64,000 nt of DNA from Brugia malayi (taxonomy: Eukaryota; Nematoda; Chromadorea; Rhabditida; Onchocercidae): assembly GCF_000002995.4 (NCBI RefSeq), contig NW_025062475.1, positions 1,240,001 to 1,304,000 on the forward strand, in the 5' to 3' direction. Below are positions 53,893 through 64,000 of the stretch, piece by piece. Both the position numbers and the translations under genes were made by a program. The notes beneath the pieces are model-generated. The model was not told where the DNA came from and made no database searches. It saw only the letters and a program-made list of their open reading frames with translations. Numbering within the stretch: position 1 is the stretch's first letter; each line of letters starts with the position of its first letter.

Positions 53893-55137
53893 CAATAATC
53901 AAAAGATAGATATCTAAAGTAACCAAATATTGGAACTGAATCCTAGAATTATGTCTTGCACTGAAATCGTGCAATAGAACAAAAGATAAAAATCTGAAAT
54001 TTCCAGAATTCTTGAAACCCTCAGTATGTAAATATTTAAATTTGAATGAATGAATTTTTTATATGATATATAACATGCTTGCTTAACTATTAAAAAAGGA
54101 ATTAGGATATTCATTTACTTCAGTTTATCGCGAAATTCTTCCTCAGCACTTGCATTATCATTCTGATACTGATCGATTACGTCGTTATATTTTCCATCAT
54201 TTTCATCCTTCAATAGTTAATTTATGCTATTTCATTTCTTTTGCTGAATTTTAGCTTTGATAACTCATGGATTGTCAACAAAAGCAATTAAATGAATAAA
54301 TTAAAGCCATTTTCAAAGTGATTTTATGAGACTCAACAGCAAAGTTCTAAGTTATGAATTTAACAAAAGAATGAAGTACCTGAATTTCCTTCATTTCTTT
54401 TAATTTGTGTGTTAAATGTTCAACAAATTCGTCATCCCACACATCTTCCTAGAAGAAAAAAACAAAACCTTTCCTGAAGCCTATTATCTGCATTTTATAA
54501 AAATTTTTTGATACAATTATCAAAGGATATTTTTGTTGTAATAAGATGATGAATGGAAATAATCATTACAATAAACAGCAAACAAAACCTCCGAGTCTGC
54601 GTTTTTTTTTTTTTTTTTTTGGATAGATTGTTTAGTAATTCAAGTTGATAACATCATAATTTTGATTAGAAACAAAAAATTCATTAAACAAACCGGTTCT
54701 AATCCATCTCGTTTTGACCTCATGAATTCGTTTTTTGGTTCAACTGCAACACTATCTTTCGAGGAGCTAGCCAATTCGCGATCACTCTCACAAATCATAA
54801 TCGTTTTATCAATCATTTTCAAAAAATTCATACTCACATGATATTATTAATCTCAGACTTAGTTATTTGCTACCTGTCAAGCAAACCTTCACCCTCTCTG
54901 CTACTTTAACCTACTATAAAACATCCAGTTAAGTTAGAAAAAAAGTATAAGAAACACCTTATTAAATTAGAAACAAAAGGACTGTTTATTACTGTTTAGA
55001 AATAAAACCTTTTCAGCAAATGAGTTGAGAGGAAATTTGTCACTAGAATTCAACTCATTGTCCAGAACGATAGAATTGAGTGGCTGGAAATTTTGATTCA
55101 TCGAACAATTGCTATCATCCGATAATGAAACAAGCAT
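51855..55137 (-). CDS. Unrecognised acidic protein, downstream unit
   Basis: I do not recognise the family. Minus-strand exons: 55009-55137, 54694-54786, 54380-54448, 54119-54207, 53691-53748, 53489-53535, 53307-53370, 53103-53196, 52666-52763, 51855-51980. This gives about 288 aa with continuous phase. The first half is polar and Ser/Asn/Asp/Glu-rich with no membrane segment. The last 100 residues look folded and helical, from about DIGTWINEMDKLCIKVL through MDEINEELGIPLSEV, ending IPEIPAEMG. The strong acceptor TTATTTTAG ends 21 bp before the ATG at 55137, only about 130 bp past the upstream stop, as in a nematode operon. Alternatively the same acceptor is cis-spliced to the upstream unit in matching phase, making one gene. 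The acceptor for the 54786 exon (TGTGAG) is weak; a start at 54831 or an extra small exon near 54900 is possible. Confidence 0.6.
54787..55008 (-). other. Uncertain splice region within the unknown gene
   Basis: Between two well-supported exons the join is unclear. One route uses the weak TGTGAG acceptor directly. A candidate 24-bp exon (VKVAERVK, after TATAGTAG near 54935) would keep phase. An in-frame ATG at 54831 could start a separate product. Confidence 0.4.
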
Positions 55138-55288
55138 TTTCGAAGTATTCGTCGAACGCTAAAATAAGAACAGAAGATAAGCCGCAACATATAATAATTA
55201 AAAAAGCAATTGATAAGTTGAAAGTAAAATTTTACAAAAAAAACAAGTGTTCCGAACAGAGGTGAAGAACAAATTCTTTAACAATAAT
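55138..55288 (-). promoter_or_regulatory. Candidate operon intercistronic region
   Basis: On the minus strand this runs from the TGA at 55289-55291 to the ATG at 55137. It is T-rich in the middle and ends in TTATTTTAG with exon start at 55158. Length and layout resemble a nematode intercistronic region that receives a spliced leader. It also works as an ordinary intron from a GTTGGT donor just before the TGA, so the operon reading is not proven. Confidence 0.4.
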
Positions 55289-57923
55289 TCAACCAACATT
55301 ATTTTCGTTGCTTTCCGCAAATTCGGTAATGTTCCTAATTGGTGACCCCGAAATATCAATTTTTATAGTGGATATTTCATCGTCCTATCAAAAGGAAAAA
55401 AAATTTAGATTGTAAAGGTCTATGAAATTCCCAAATATCTAAGAAAAAAATTCAAATTCGCTTATTAAACAACTCATAATCACCAAAAGAGAATAAATAA
55501 TAGCATTATGCAATTCATCAAAATTGTGTCTATCTCAATTTCCTCAGAAAAGGCTGAAAGTTTTTTACAATAAAAATACATATAATAAAATCAGTCTACG
55601 TAGAATTTTTAAGTAAAATATGCATCTCAACACTTCATCCAACATTGAAAGTGTGAAAGAAAACATTTCTAGGATACACTAAATGAATAGTGCTAAAATG
55701 CTATAATCGTAAATTCACTTATTTTAATAAATTGCATAACGTTTAACATCAGCCCTAAACTAGTATCGCTTGTTATTAAATATTAGCTCACTATTCTTAT
55801 GCTTAATTTGAAAAAAAAAAAAAAAAAATAAAACTTACGATAACTAGTGACTGATCAGATACTATATTCAGATCTGCAAAATACTAAATGATAATAATAA
55901 TAAATAAACACTGTCATCTATGATTTTTGCCTAATCTATAAGAAATAAGAGATAAACATTTTTTTTTTTTACTTTTCCATCAATATTTCTTACCTTCACA
56001 AGCATTACTGAACTGTTCAACTTCTGTACATTCAGCACATAATTCGAAACATCGTTTAGTTGTAAAGAAATCGTCTCTCTATCAAATAAATCTATCAGAT
56101 TAAATTGAAAAGACAAGAAAATCCTGTGGGTTTAACAGAACTTCCATGTATTTCATACAAAAAGTAAAATCCTGCATTCATCAAGATCACATATCAATTT
56201 AATAGTAACAAAAGCAGTGTCCAGTACATTTTGAATAGATATAAATTCACTTACGATTCCAGCAACAGTATTACTATCAGTAGTTGCATAAATACCAATG
56301 CCAGAAGCATAATCATTGTATGCTCTGTAATAAAGAATCGATATTGTTGTACCGATAATCGGCTCAGCAGAATATGCTATATCCAGTAAAGTAATAGCAC
56401 AATCTAAAAATTTTGTATGTTTTTTGTTATCATTGGATATCAATATTATTATAAATCTAATGTTTTTAGAAAACCAACTGGTTTACCAATACTCAATTAA
56501 ACCTTATTATATTAATAATCATAGCAAAATCTATTATAAGATGAGTATGCGAGCTACCTCACAGTATGATCAAAGAAACTCAAAATTACCCGACACATAG
56601 ACTCGACCATCTGCTTTTACCTCGGCTTTTTGCGTGAAAATTAGCACTTCAGATTGAAATACACTTTCCGATTCAACACATATTTCCTTAGCCTGAAATC
56701 CAAATCAAAAACACTTTTCTTGAAGAGAAAAACTTCAAGTATATTCTTTGAAATGGAAATTTTTCGTAACTCAAATTTTGACAACAAAACGACAAATATT
56801 CACTGAAATGGACAAAATTAATCCAACAATTGAAACATATGATTAAACATACCATAAAATACACTGATGTACCGCTTTTCCTGAGTGGTAATGCTTGAAA
56901 TTCAACAGCAGTTAGCGGTTTCAGTTGATTTACCATCTGTCCTTCGACGGCAATTAATCCGATGTAGTCATTCCACAGGTAACCAGAACAATCGCTTACA
57001 TTGCACACAACTGCTGTTCCTAAAAATATTCACTAATTTTGATACAATAGCAAAAAATGAGAAAAACGAAGAGATAAAGACAAAACATTAAAACACTTCC
57101 TGATACTTCCATGATTTACTGTGGTACCTCATATTAGATCACTACATATTTACCTTTAACAATACATTCGTTCTCTCTAATAAGGCATTTCAATCGTGGA
57201 TGTGCCATTAATATAATCTTTCGGGCAAACCATTTTCCATTTTCCTGAAAAAAAAAAAATCATGAATAATTACTGGCGGCTGCACTACATTACTGCACTA
57301 AATTCCAATTGTTTTAAATTTTTTTTTTTTCTAACTGATTATTCTAATTGATAATATGTTATTTTCATTAAATTTTGGTTAAAAAGCATGACTTTTGAAT
57401 TATTTTTGAAATGAAGAGGAAAAAATTATATATTGTTGAGAAGTATGTTTATCAATTAGCATGACATGAAAACATATTTGGAAATTATAAATTACATATA
57501 ACTTAATTAGCAAATTTTAAAATTCAATATCAAAAGTTGGCATTTCAACATGATATTACATGTAATCATGTGAAGAAAAAAGTTTAAACATATGTTAGTT
57601 TTAAATTAAAAAGATAATTCCAGACAAGTCTTCATCTTATTCATATAAACCAAATTAAATCAGTGTTCTAAATAATAAGCAAGTTGGGAGGGAAGATATT
57701 TAGAAAAAGGGGGAAAAGAAGAAAAAATAAAACAAAAAATAGCATTTCAAACCTGGCAGAATGGCTTAAACTTGCACCACATTCCAATACTAGGCTTTCT
57801 ACTTCTGCTAATTACTTCCGTTGTTTCATCTAAGCAAACTTCACCAATTACAGAACAATAAATTGATCGTATACCATTTGGTGAACAATCATAGATGAAA
57901 CCATCCAAATTGATTCCATCCAT
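55289..57923 (-). CDS. Unrecognised Cys-containing protein, upstream unit, apparent frameshift
   Basis: I do not recognise the family. Minus-strand exons: 57753-57923, 57154-57244, 56853-57019, 56590-56692, 56255-56403, 55994-56171, 55839-55883, 55289-55384, about 332 aa. I start at ATG 57923 (MDGINLDGF) because TTATTTTTAG ends one base before it. An ATG further upstream at 57995 would add a false signal peptide made from the T-rich acceptor tract. The N-terminal part has scattered Cys (YDCSPNG, MWCKFKPFCQ, VCNVSDCSGYLWND), followed by beta-strand-like sequence with no membrane segment. The exon at 55994-56171 has 178 bases where 177 or 180 would keep phase. Its 5' and 3' halves are each open but in different frames, and the shift falls near an A4 run at 56118-56121. 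This is a sequencing error, a true frameshift or a missed splice. The unit may continue into the downstream one. Confidence 0.55.
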
Positions 57924-60461
57924 ACTAAAAATAAAAATAACAAATATCACATAGAAATAAGTATTACACATAACTTTTCGCATGAAATTATACAATCTTT
58001 ACGCATATGAAATGAAAAAGACGCATATGAGAAAAAAAAAAAAAAACTTTAATTTCTAATAGTAACCAAAAAACACTGTTATTCTTTCACATGTAAATAG
58101 TGTAGCGCATAAAGCCAATGTATTATTTGTTGCTGTTAAATTAAATTAAAATTATCAATTTAAGATTAACAATTTTTTTAATAGTTTATAATCCCTAACA
58201 ATAATCAAAAGGCATTGTCATTTTTTTTTTTTTTTCATATGCAAATAGAGAGAGAGAGAGAGAGTTTAAAAGGGGAAAATTGCAAAGTCTACGCATTACT
58301 TCACGTATGCTTCCTGACGGATTTCACACTTCTTCATAACTTTAAAATTTCAATCGTGCAATAAATTTCAACAAGGTCGATGGAACGTTTTACATCACAA
58401 AATGGTAAATATCACACAAATTACAACATACTTTGCATCGGTTACGCCAATATGTTTAATACAAAAAGTAATTGAAGACAAACACTATGACATCGAGAAA
58501 TCTTCAAAATTCTTTTCAATGTTAATTTGAATGAACTTTAGCATTTTCATAATGCGAATTCTGGTATATCTCTTCTCCCTCTCTCATTCTCCCTCTCTCT
58601 CTCTCTCTCTCCCTCCTTCCCTCTCTTTCATATTCTTTGTCCCTCAAAAAAAAAAAAAAAAAGAAAAAAAGATATTTCATTTTTCATTATTTTTCTTTGA
58701 ATTTACAAAAAAAAAAAAGAAAAGAAGATTTTAATTATTATCGATATTCGAAATTATTTTTTTGTGAGAAGAAGAATTTTTCTTTTTTTTTTTCATATTC
58801 AAATCATAATTTCAAGAATTGGTAATAAGAAAGGGAAAACAAAAATTTGCCTAGAAAAAAGTAATTGAATAGACAGAAATAAATAGAATGAATAAACATT
58901 TACAGAAATATTTAGAATTGAAAAATGCAATGTTTATTTGAATTGTAAGATTGATTCATCTTTTACTTAGATTAATCATTTTACTTCAATCATTGAAATT
59001 ATATTATTACTATTATTATCATTTTTTATGTTAATAAAAATTTGAAGTAATATTTTCGCTGTCAATTTTTACTGAATTGATATTTTGATTAATAATTAAT
59101 ACATCTGAGCATTAAGATGAATACAAGTATTAAAATAAGAAAAAATAATTCAATATTTCCAGAAATATTATTTAAGTATTTGAATATATTTAATTGAGTT
59201 CTATTTGAATATATATTTGAGTACTATTTAAGCATTTGAATATATATATATATCACATTATCATAAGTGGATCACATTGTCAATACTGATATCAATAGTA
59301 TATACAAATTCAAGAATATGAACCTTACATCTAGTATTTATATACTCGATACTTTATGTCACTCAAATATTTCGTGTTCATATCATATCATATAACACTC
59401 GATTTATGAACATTACAGGTTTACTGCTTAATCCGTAATAATCTAAATTTTTTGTGAGAGTACATTTTTGGAATATTTTGATTAAACAAAATCGATAGAA
59501 ATAGCCAATATTTGTATTGAAAGGTTCAAACAGGTGGTTATCAATCAAACTATATTAACGTATATCTTAACGTTCTTTACGTCTTTTACGTACCGAATTA
59601 TTAATTATGTTCATTTTCCATTTCTGAACTATTTTGCTTTTAAATAAGCTGAAATTTTCATCGCTACAACCAATAACTCAGTCATCTCTTAATGCTTTTT
59701 ACAATATTATGCGTCATCTTTTATTTCAAAATTTTATTCTCATTTATATAAATAGATGATAAAATCGGTCAATGTTTTCATTTTTAAAAAATACACCTAT
59801 GATTTAACATTTATTTAAAATAAATGAAATGGAATTTTCATTTCTTTATTTTGTTTTTTTTTTTTTTTTTTTTTTTTTTGAATTTCAACAATTTCCATGC
59901 AAAAAGTTAAAAAAAAAGGTAAATATATATTAAAACTACAAATATATTTCATTTCGTTTTTTTTTTTTTTTTTCAACATAAACACTGATAATTTCAAATG
60001 CTATGATGATTAATCGGTATGAACTTTCTTTTTTCATTTTTTTTCTTTATTCTTTCCTTTTCTTTTTTCTTATCACTTCCTCTTCATTTCTCTTATCACT
60101 TTTCTTTTTTCTTTCCTTTCTCTTATCATCACTTCCACTCATTCACTTTTTTCCTTTAACTTTTCAAAGAATTCCAAAAGAAAAAAAAAAAAAAAAAAAT
60201 GTTTGAAGTTAATGAAGCTTAATAGCAATTACTTCACCTTTTCATATACAAACTGATTAAGAAGAATAAGAAAAAAGCTTGGAAAATTATCAGTATGATA
60301 TGATATGATACGGAGACAAACAGACAGACAGACATGCACATACACATACACACATACACACACATGCATGCATGCACATGTTGAGGCATAAATAGTTGTT
60401 TTTGTTGAAAGTGTCGGAGGAGGAAGATTATAAATTGGTCTTGAGAGATATCTTTTCTCAG
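57924..60461. other. Divergent intergenic region
   Basis: Separates the minus-strand unknown gene from the plus-strand gene starting at 60515. It holds (GA)n at 58248, a CT-rich tract at 58570-58626, AT repeats near 59237 and several A/T homopolymers. If the minus-strand gene has an upstream exon it would lie here, but I cannot identify one. Confidence 0.5.
60315..60380. repeat. Compound GACA/CA/ATGC microsatellite
   Basis: (GACA)n passes into (CA)n with CATA steps and ends in ATGCATGCATGC. It is similar in makeup to the repeat at 2703-2815. Confidence 0.8.
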
Positions 60462-60514
60462 CAAACAACAAGGACGGTGGGCAACAGCGGTAGTAGCAGT
60501 GGCAGTGAAGTAAT
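60462..60514 (+). promoter_or_regulatory. Splice acceptor and 5' UTR of the gene at 60515
   Basis: TTTTCTCAG ends at 60461 and is followed by 53 bp of relatively GC-rich sequence (for example AGCAGTGGCAG) up to the ATG. An in-frame TGA at 60506-60508 shows that the ATG at 60515 is the first usable start on this exon. Confidence 0.5.
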
Positions 60515-62555
60515 ATGAGATTGGCGCAACAGTCGTGCGGTACTGAACCGATTAGTGATAATGATAAATGTCATCATGTTATCACTGCCAATGAAATGGT
60601 GCAAAATTTTGCTAATCGGTTAGTTTGTCATTTAATTTTTTAATTAATTATAATTTGTAATTAACATTAATTTTGTTATATTATGTCTTATTTAATTTTA
60701 TGCATTTCTTTTTTTTGTCTTGTTTGTTTTATTTTGATTTAATTTATCATCAAATATGTTTTTGTTTTTTTTTTTTTTTTTTGTTGTAAATGTGTGTGTG
60801 TTTGTTTCTTTGTTGATTAACAATTATGATAAGATTAATTTTGTGTGGTGCCATTCTGTGTTGTGGTATTTGTATCAAATTTTAGATTGATTAAATTTGT
60901 TAACTGTTGGTTAATGATAATTCATTATCACTCCTTATCACATCTCATATCAATCTGTTTACATTTGATAGGTCTTTAATAATAAATGAAAGATGAATAA
61001 CAATGAATAATTAATTGGTTACTAAATTAGTTGAAATTATTTCAGAACTTCTCCTCACTAATGTAATATGTCTAAATTTTATTTTTTCAATTCAAATGTC
61101 ACATCATGAATTTTTATCGAAATTCTTACACCAAATTATCTTCAATAAACTTTAGAAATTTCAAAAGAAAAAAATTTTAAATATTTAATGGTAACAAATT
61201 AAAATACCTAATAGTTGAAGAAGAAAAAAAGAAAGAGAGAGAGAGAGAGAGAGGGAGAGAAAGCGATTGCTTGACAGCATTAATCTGTCACTCTGAAGCG
61301 TCATTTGTTTTTGCTTCGAGCAAACTGAAGAAGCTTCAAGGAGCTTTGTTCAAGATTTAAGTATCAATGATTAAGTTTTTTTCTGTGTTGAAATAAAATG
61401 GTTGCAGTAACAAATCATAGTTTATCAATTGAAACAGCCAAGAAATGAAATATTCTGGATTTTCTTTTTTTCTTTCCGGTTGCATTCTCACATAACTTTC
61501 TTCATTTTCTTCTAAATAAATAAATAATTGTTTTAAACACACTACAGAAATCGCAAAAAAAGTTTTGCGAATAATAAATTTTTTCTTATTGCTATCTACC
61601 TCGATTATTTCCAACATTCAGTAAAATATAGTTCAGACGAATGATTTGAAAATTTGCAGAAAATAAATCGAATCGTTGAATTTGTTTTACCCTATATCAT
61701 ACTAATCATTAATTATAACTATTATAAGCAAATGATAGTAATGATAACGAAATCAACCATGTGATAAGAAAAGATGATGAATTGACGTTGACAAGATTAA
61801 CTGAACGATGACAATTTCATCAAATAATCATGTTTATAATATAGTTTTGAAAAATGAATAGATTTTGAAATTTCAAGAAAAACGAAATAATTTTTAGAAT
61901 TTTTTCGAATATTTTATCATTTCCAACAATTATCTCTCGTTTTCATTTCAGATAAATATCATTTGAAAGTAATTTAAATCAACTGTTATTTTTTAATTAC
62001 TGAAGTGTTATTTTATTAAATTTTGTGATGCGAAATTCCTGATCTAGTCTCCAATCCAGTTTCTGAAATAATATGAGCTTCAAATATCATAAGAATGATC
62101 ATTTCATTCCATTTCTTTTGCATTAACTAACTCTTTCGATTTTTGCTTGAAATTTTAAATATTTATGCAAATTTATGTATTGTCAAATTTTGTTTTAAAT
62201 GTCTAAAAACTAAGCAATAAATATTTCTATAAAAAAATGAAAATGATTGCTTATATTTAACAAATTTATCGATTTAATTTCTTATTATTTTAATTTCTTA
62301 ATGGTTTCATTTTTTTTCCATTATTTCGTAAAAGTTTTGTAACTATAAATTTACTAATAATTTGAAAGCAATTTTACAAATACTTTTTCTTTTTTTCTTT
62401 TTTTTTTTGAATTAGCTAAAAACAAATAATTATAATTTGTCATATAGATCAATGCCGCCAAGCAAAATATCACCATTATCATCCAATAATTGTGGCACAA
62501 AAGCTGACGATTTTTTGCGCAAATTGAGTAATGCATCTGTAAACAGTTCTCAAAA
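60515..62555 (+). CDS. 5' end of an unrecognised gene (two exons, continues past the window)
   Basis: Exon 60515-60618 begins MRLAQQSCGTEPIS and ends in CG followed by a GTTAGT donor. Exon 62448-62555 follows a CATATAG acceptor, completes the Arg codon and reads SMPPSKISPLSS, later KADDFLRKLSNAS, ending at a GTAAGC donor. The two fit in phase and give 70 full codons plus two bases. The peptide is Ser/Asn-rich and polar, typical of a disordered N-terminus, so no family can be assigned. The gene must continue: I found no clear third exon before 64000, so either that intron is long or the exon is too short to see. The 1.8-kb first intron contains an 86-codon minus-strand open frame that I do not call. 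Confidence 0.65.
60619..62447 (+). other. First intron of the gene at 60515
   Basis: AT-rich, with a (GA)n tract at 61233-61260. The minus strand is open at 61357-61617 for 86 codons starting MLEIIEVDSNKKK; it lacks supporting splice or promoter context. Confidence 0.5.
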
Positions 62556-64000
62556 GTAAGCTAAATTAGTTATTTTTCTTCAAATAAATTTTAGTAAATT
62601 TAAAAATTGCTTTGTAAAATTTTTTTAAAAAAAAAAAACAATTTTTTCTTAGTCTAGTGATATAAAAAGTTTTTCCTTACTAATTTTAAGATAGCAAAGA
62701 AAAAGAAAACGAAAGTTATCATAAAATATCGATATTACTATCAATAATTTCATCTATCTCATTTCTTCCAAAATTCAACAGGGAATCATCATAAACAACT
62801 GAATTTGTCGTATATCAGAATGTATAATTGGATGATTTATGAGATCCATTTCTTAGCAAAAAAAAAACAAAAATAAAAACAAAAAAAAAAAAAAATGAAG
62901 TAAAATAAGTGAAATAACCTTTTTCACAACTTTATTCAATCTGATGTATTTTACTTATAAAATTTTTATTAAAAATTTCTCACAGATATTTCTTAAGAGA
63001 AAAATTTTTTCAATTATTAGCTTACAAAACCAATTATTGGACGCTATTGTTTTCGGTTTTTTCTTTTTCCTTTTACATTAAGAAAATTATCTTTGAAAGA
63101 CGTCGAAAAGAAAATAAGAGAAAAGACTGAAATTATCCTTACATATATATATGTATACTGAATCGAAGATTATCTCAGTTTAATCATATTTGATAGTTTT
63201 TAGTTTTATAAATTAACAAAATAATATTGCTATTAAACCACTTATAAACTTAATTTGCTTTCTTTCATTCAGTAAAGTACATTATTTTTTATGCTTAATA
63301 AATTTTAAAAATTAATTTTTGTAGATGAACTCTTTGTGCTAATAGAATATTCTCGATAACCGGAAATTAACCGAATTTTCTCGATACAGCTAATAGATTA
63401 AAATTATCTTTTAAATGAGTTTCTCCTGCAGTTGCACTTTAAATTATCTCAGCTTTGTAGGAAAAAAAATCTGTTTCATAGTTGAAAATTTGGGATTTTC
63501 TTTCTTTTTGCAAAAATTTGATTAAAGTGTAAATTTTTTTGAAGTTGAAATAAATAATAGCATTCAACCAAAGATCAATTCTTTATCAGCAGTAATCGAA
63601 GAAAATAGTAATAAAGTGTCACCAGCGATTAATAAATAGAGCAGAAAAAATTGATGAAAAATTTTTTCCTGAATACTGCCTGATGGAACGATTGAAAAAA
63701 AAAAGTTTTACAACTTTTTAGCTCCAGTAATTTATACGGAGAAATGTTATGCGAATCAAAATAATATTAAATTAAATTTAATTAAGCTTGAATTTGTAAT
63801 TTGATGAATTTAATGTAATGAGGATAATTCGAATGGTCTATTTTCTAATGGTTTAGTAAAATTCAGATTAAGAAATAAAGTTAATCAATGAAATATTTTC
63901 AAACAGATGTGAAAAATTCAATTTCTTTCTTCTCTAATCAATTATTTTTTTAAATCTAATCTAAATTTAAAATTTTCTAAATCTAAGCTAATGCTTTTTT
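62556..64000. other. Intron or 3' flank to the window end
   Basis: No exon supported. Around 63345-63400 there is a patch with inverted CGGAAAT and AACCGAA elements that resembles similarly short GGAAAT-containing patches at 930-960 and 14490-14530. These may be remnants of a dispersed repeat. Confidence 0.45.

Noticed and set aside
57924..57995. Signal peptide on the unknown minus-strand protein from an ATG at 57995
   Set aside because: The hydrophobic stretch is the translation of the T-rich tract of a splice acceptor (TTATTTTTAG) that ends one base before the better ATG at 57923.
61357..61617. 86-codon minus-strand open frame in an intron
   Set aside because: Its composition is slightly better than background, but there is no acceptor, promoter or homology evidence, so I left it as a note in the intron entry.

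Overview
The window is invertebrate nuclear DNA, most likely from a nematode. By eye it is strongly AT-rich and full of A/T homopolymers, some close to 40 bases. It has many small phase-consistent exons, TTTCAG or TTTTAG acceptors, acceptors lying just upstream of start codons as expected for spliced-leader addition, tight same-strand gene spacing, and an RFX-type X-box pair upstream of a ciliary dynein gene. The species and the nematode assignment are inference. No prokaryotic feature was seen.

Layout: 1-240 is a 41-bp tandem array. About 240 to 19700 is a long AT-rich stretch with micro- and minisatellites and no gene I can support. 19729-34008 (+) is a complete 22-exon membrane adenylate cyclase of the AC5/6 type, about 1051 aa with its catalytic residues intact. 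35099-35728 (-) is a two-exon gene for a 108-aa membrane protein of unknown family. 37052-45455 (+) is an 18-exon DYNC2I1/WDR60 homologue, the dynein-2 intermediate chain of retrograde intraflagellar transport. X-box-like sites lie 0.9 kb upstream of it. A higher-order minisatellite of two related units follows at 45640-46535. At 50164-50793 (-) there is a second copy of the 108-aa gene. It lies in a 700-bp direct duplication with five differences and no gaps, 15,065 bp from the first copy, so the two copies bracket the dynein gene. 51855-57923 (-) holds two adjacent unrecognised coding units, either a two-gene operon with a gap of about 130 bp or one longer gene. 60515 to beyond 62555 (+) is the 5' end of a further unidentified gene.

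Functionally, only the adenylate cyclase (ATP to cAMP at the plasma membrane) and the dynein-2 chain (ciliary transport) can be named. The others are described from sequence only. The observations I rate highest are the recent duplication bracketing the dynein gene, the X-box pair, a perfect 44-bp palindrome, a GC-AG intron, local copies of exon edges beside real splice or start sites, and an apparent +1 frameshift in the unknown minus-strand gene. All exon models were built by hand from splice signals, phase continuity and remembered family patterns. None has been checked against transcripts.
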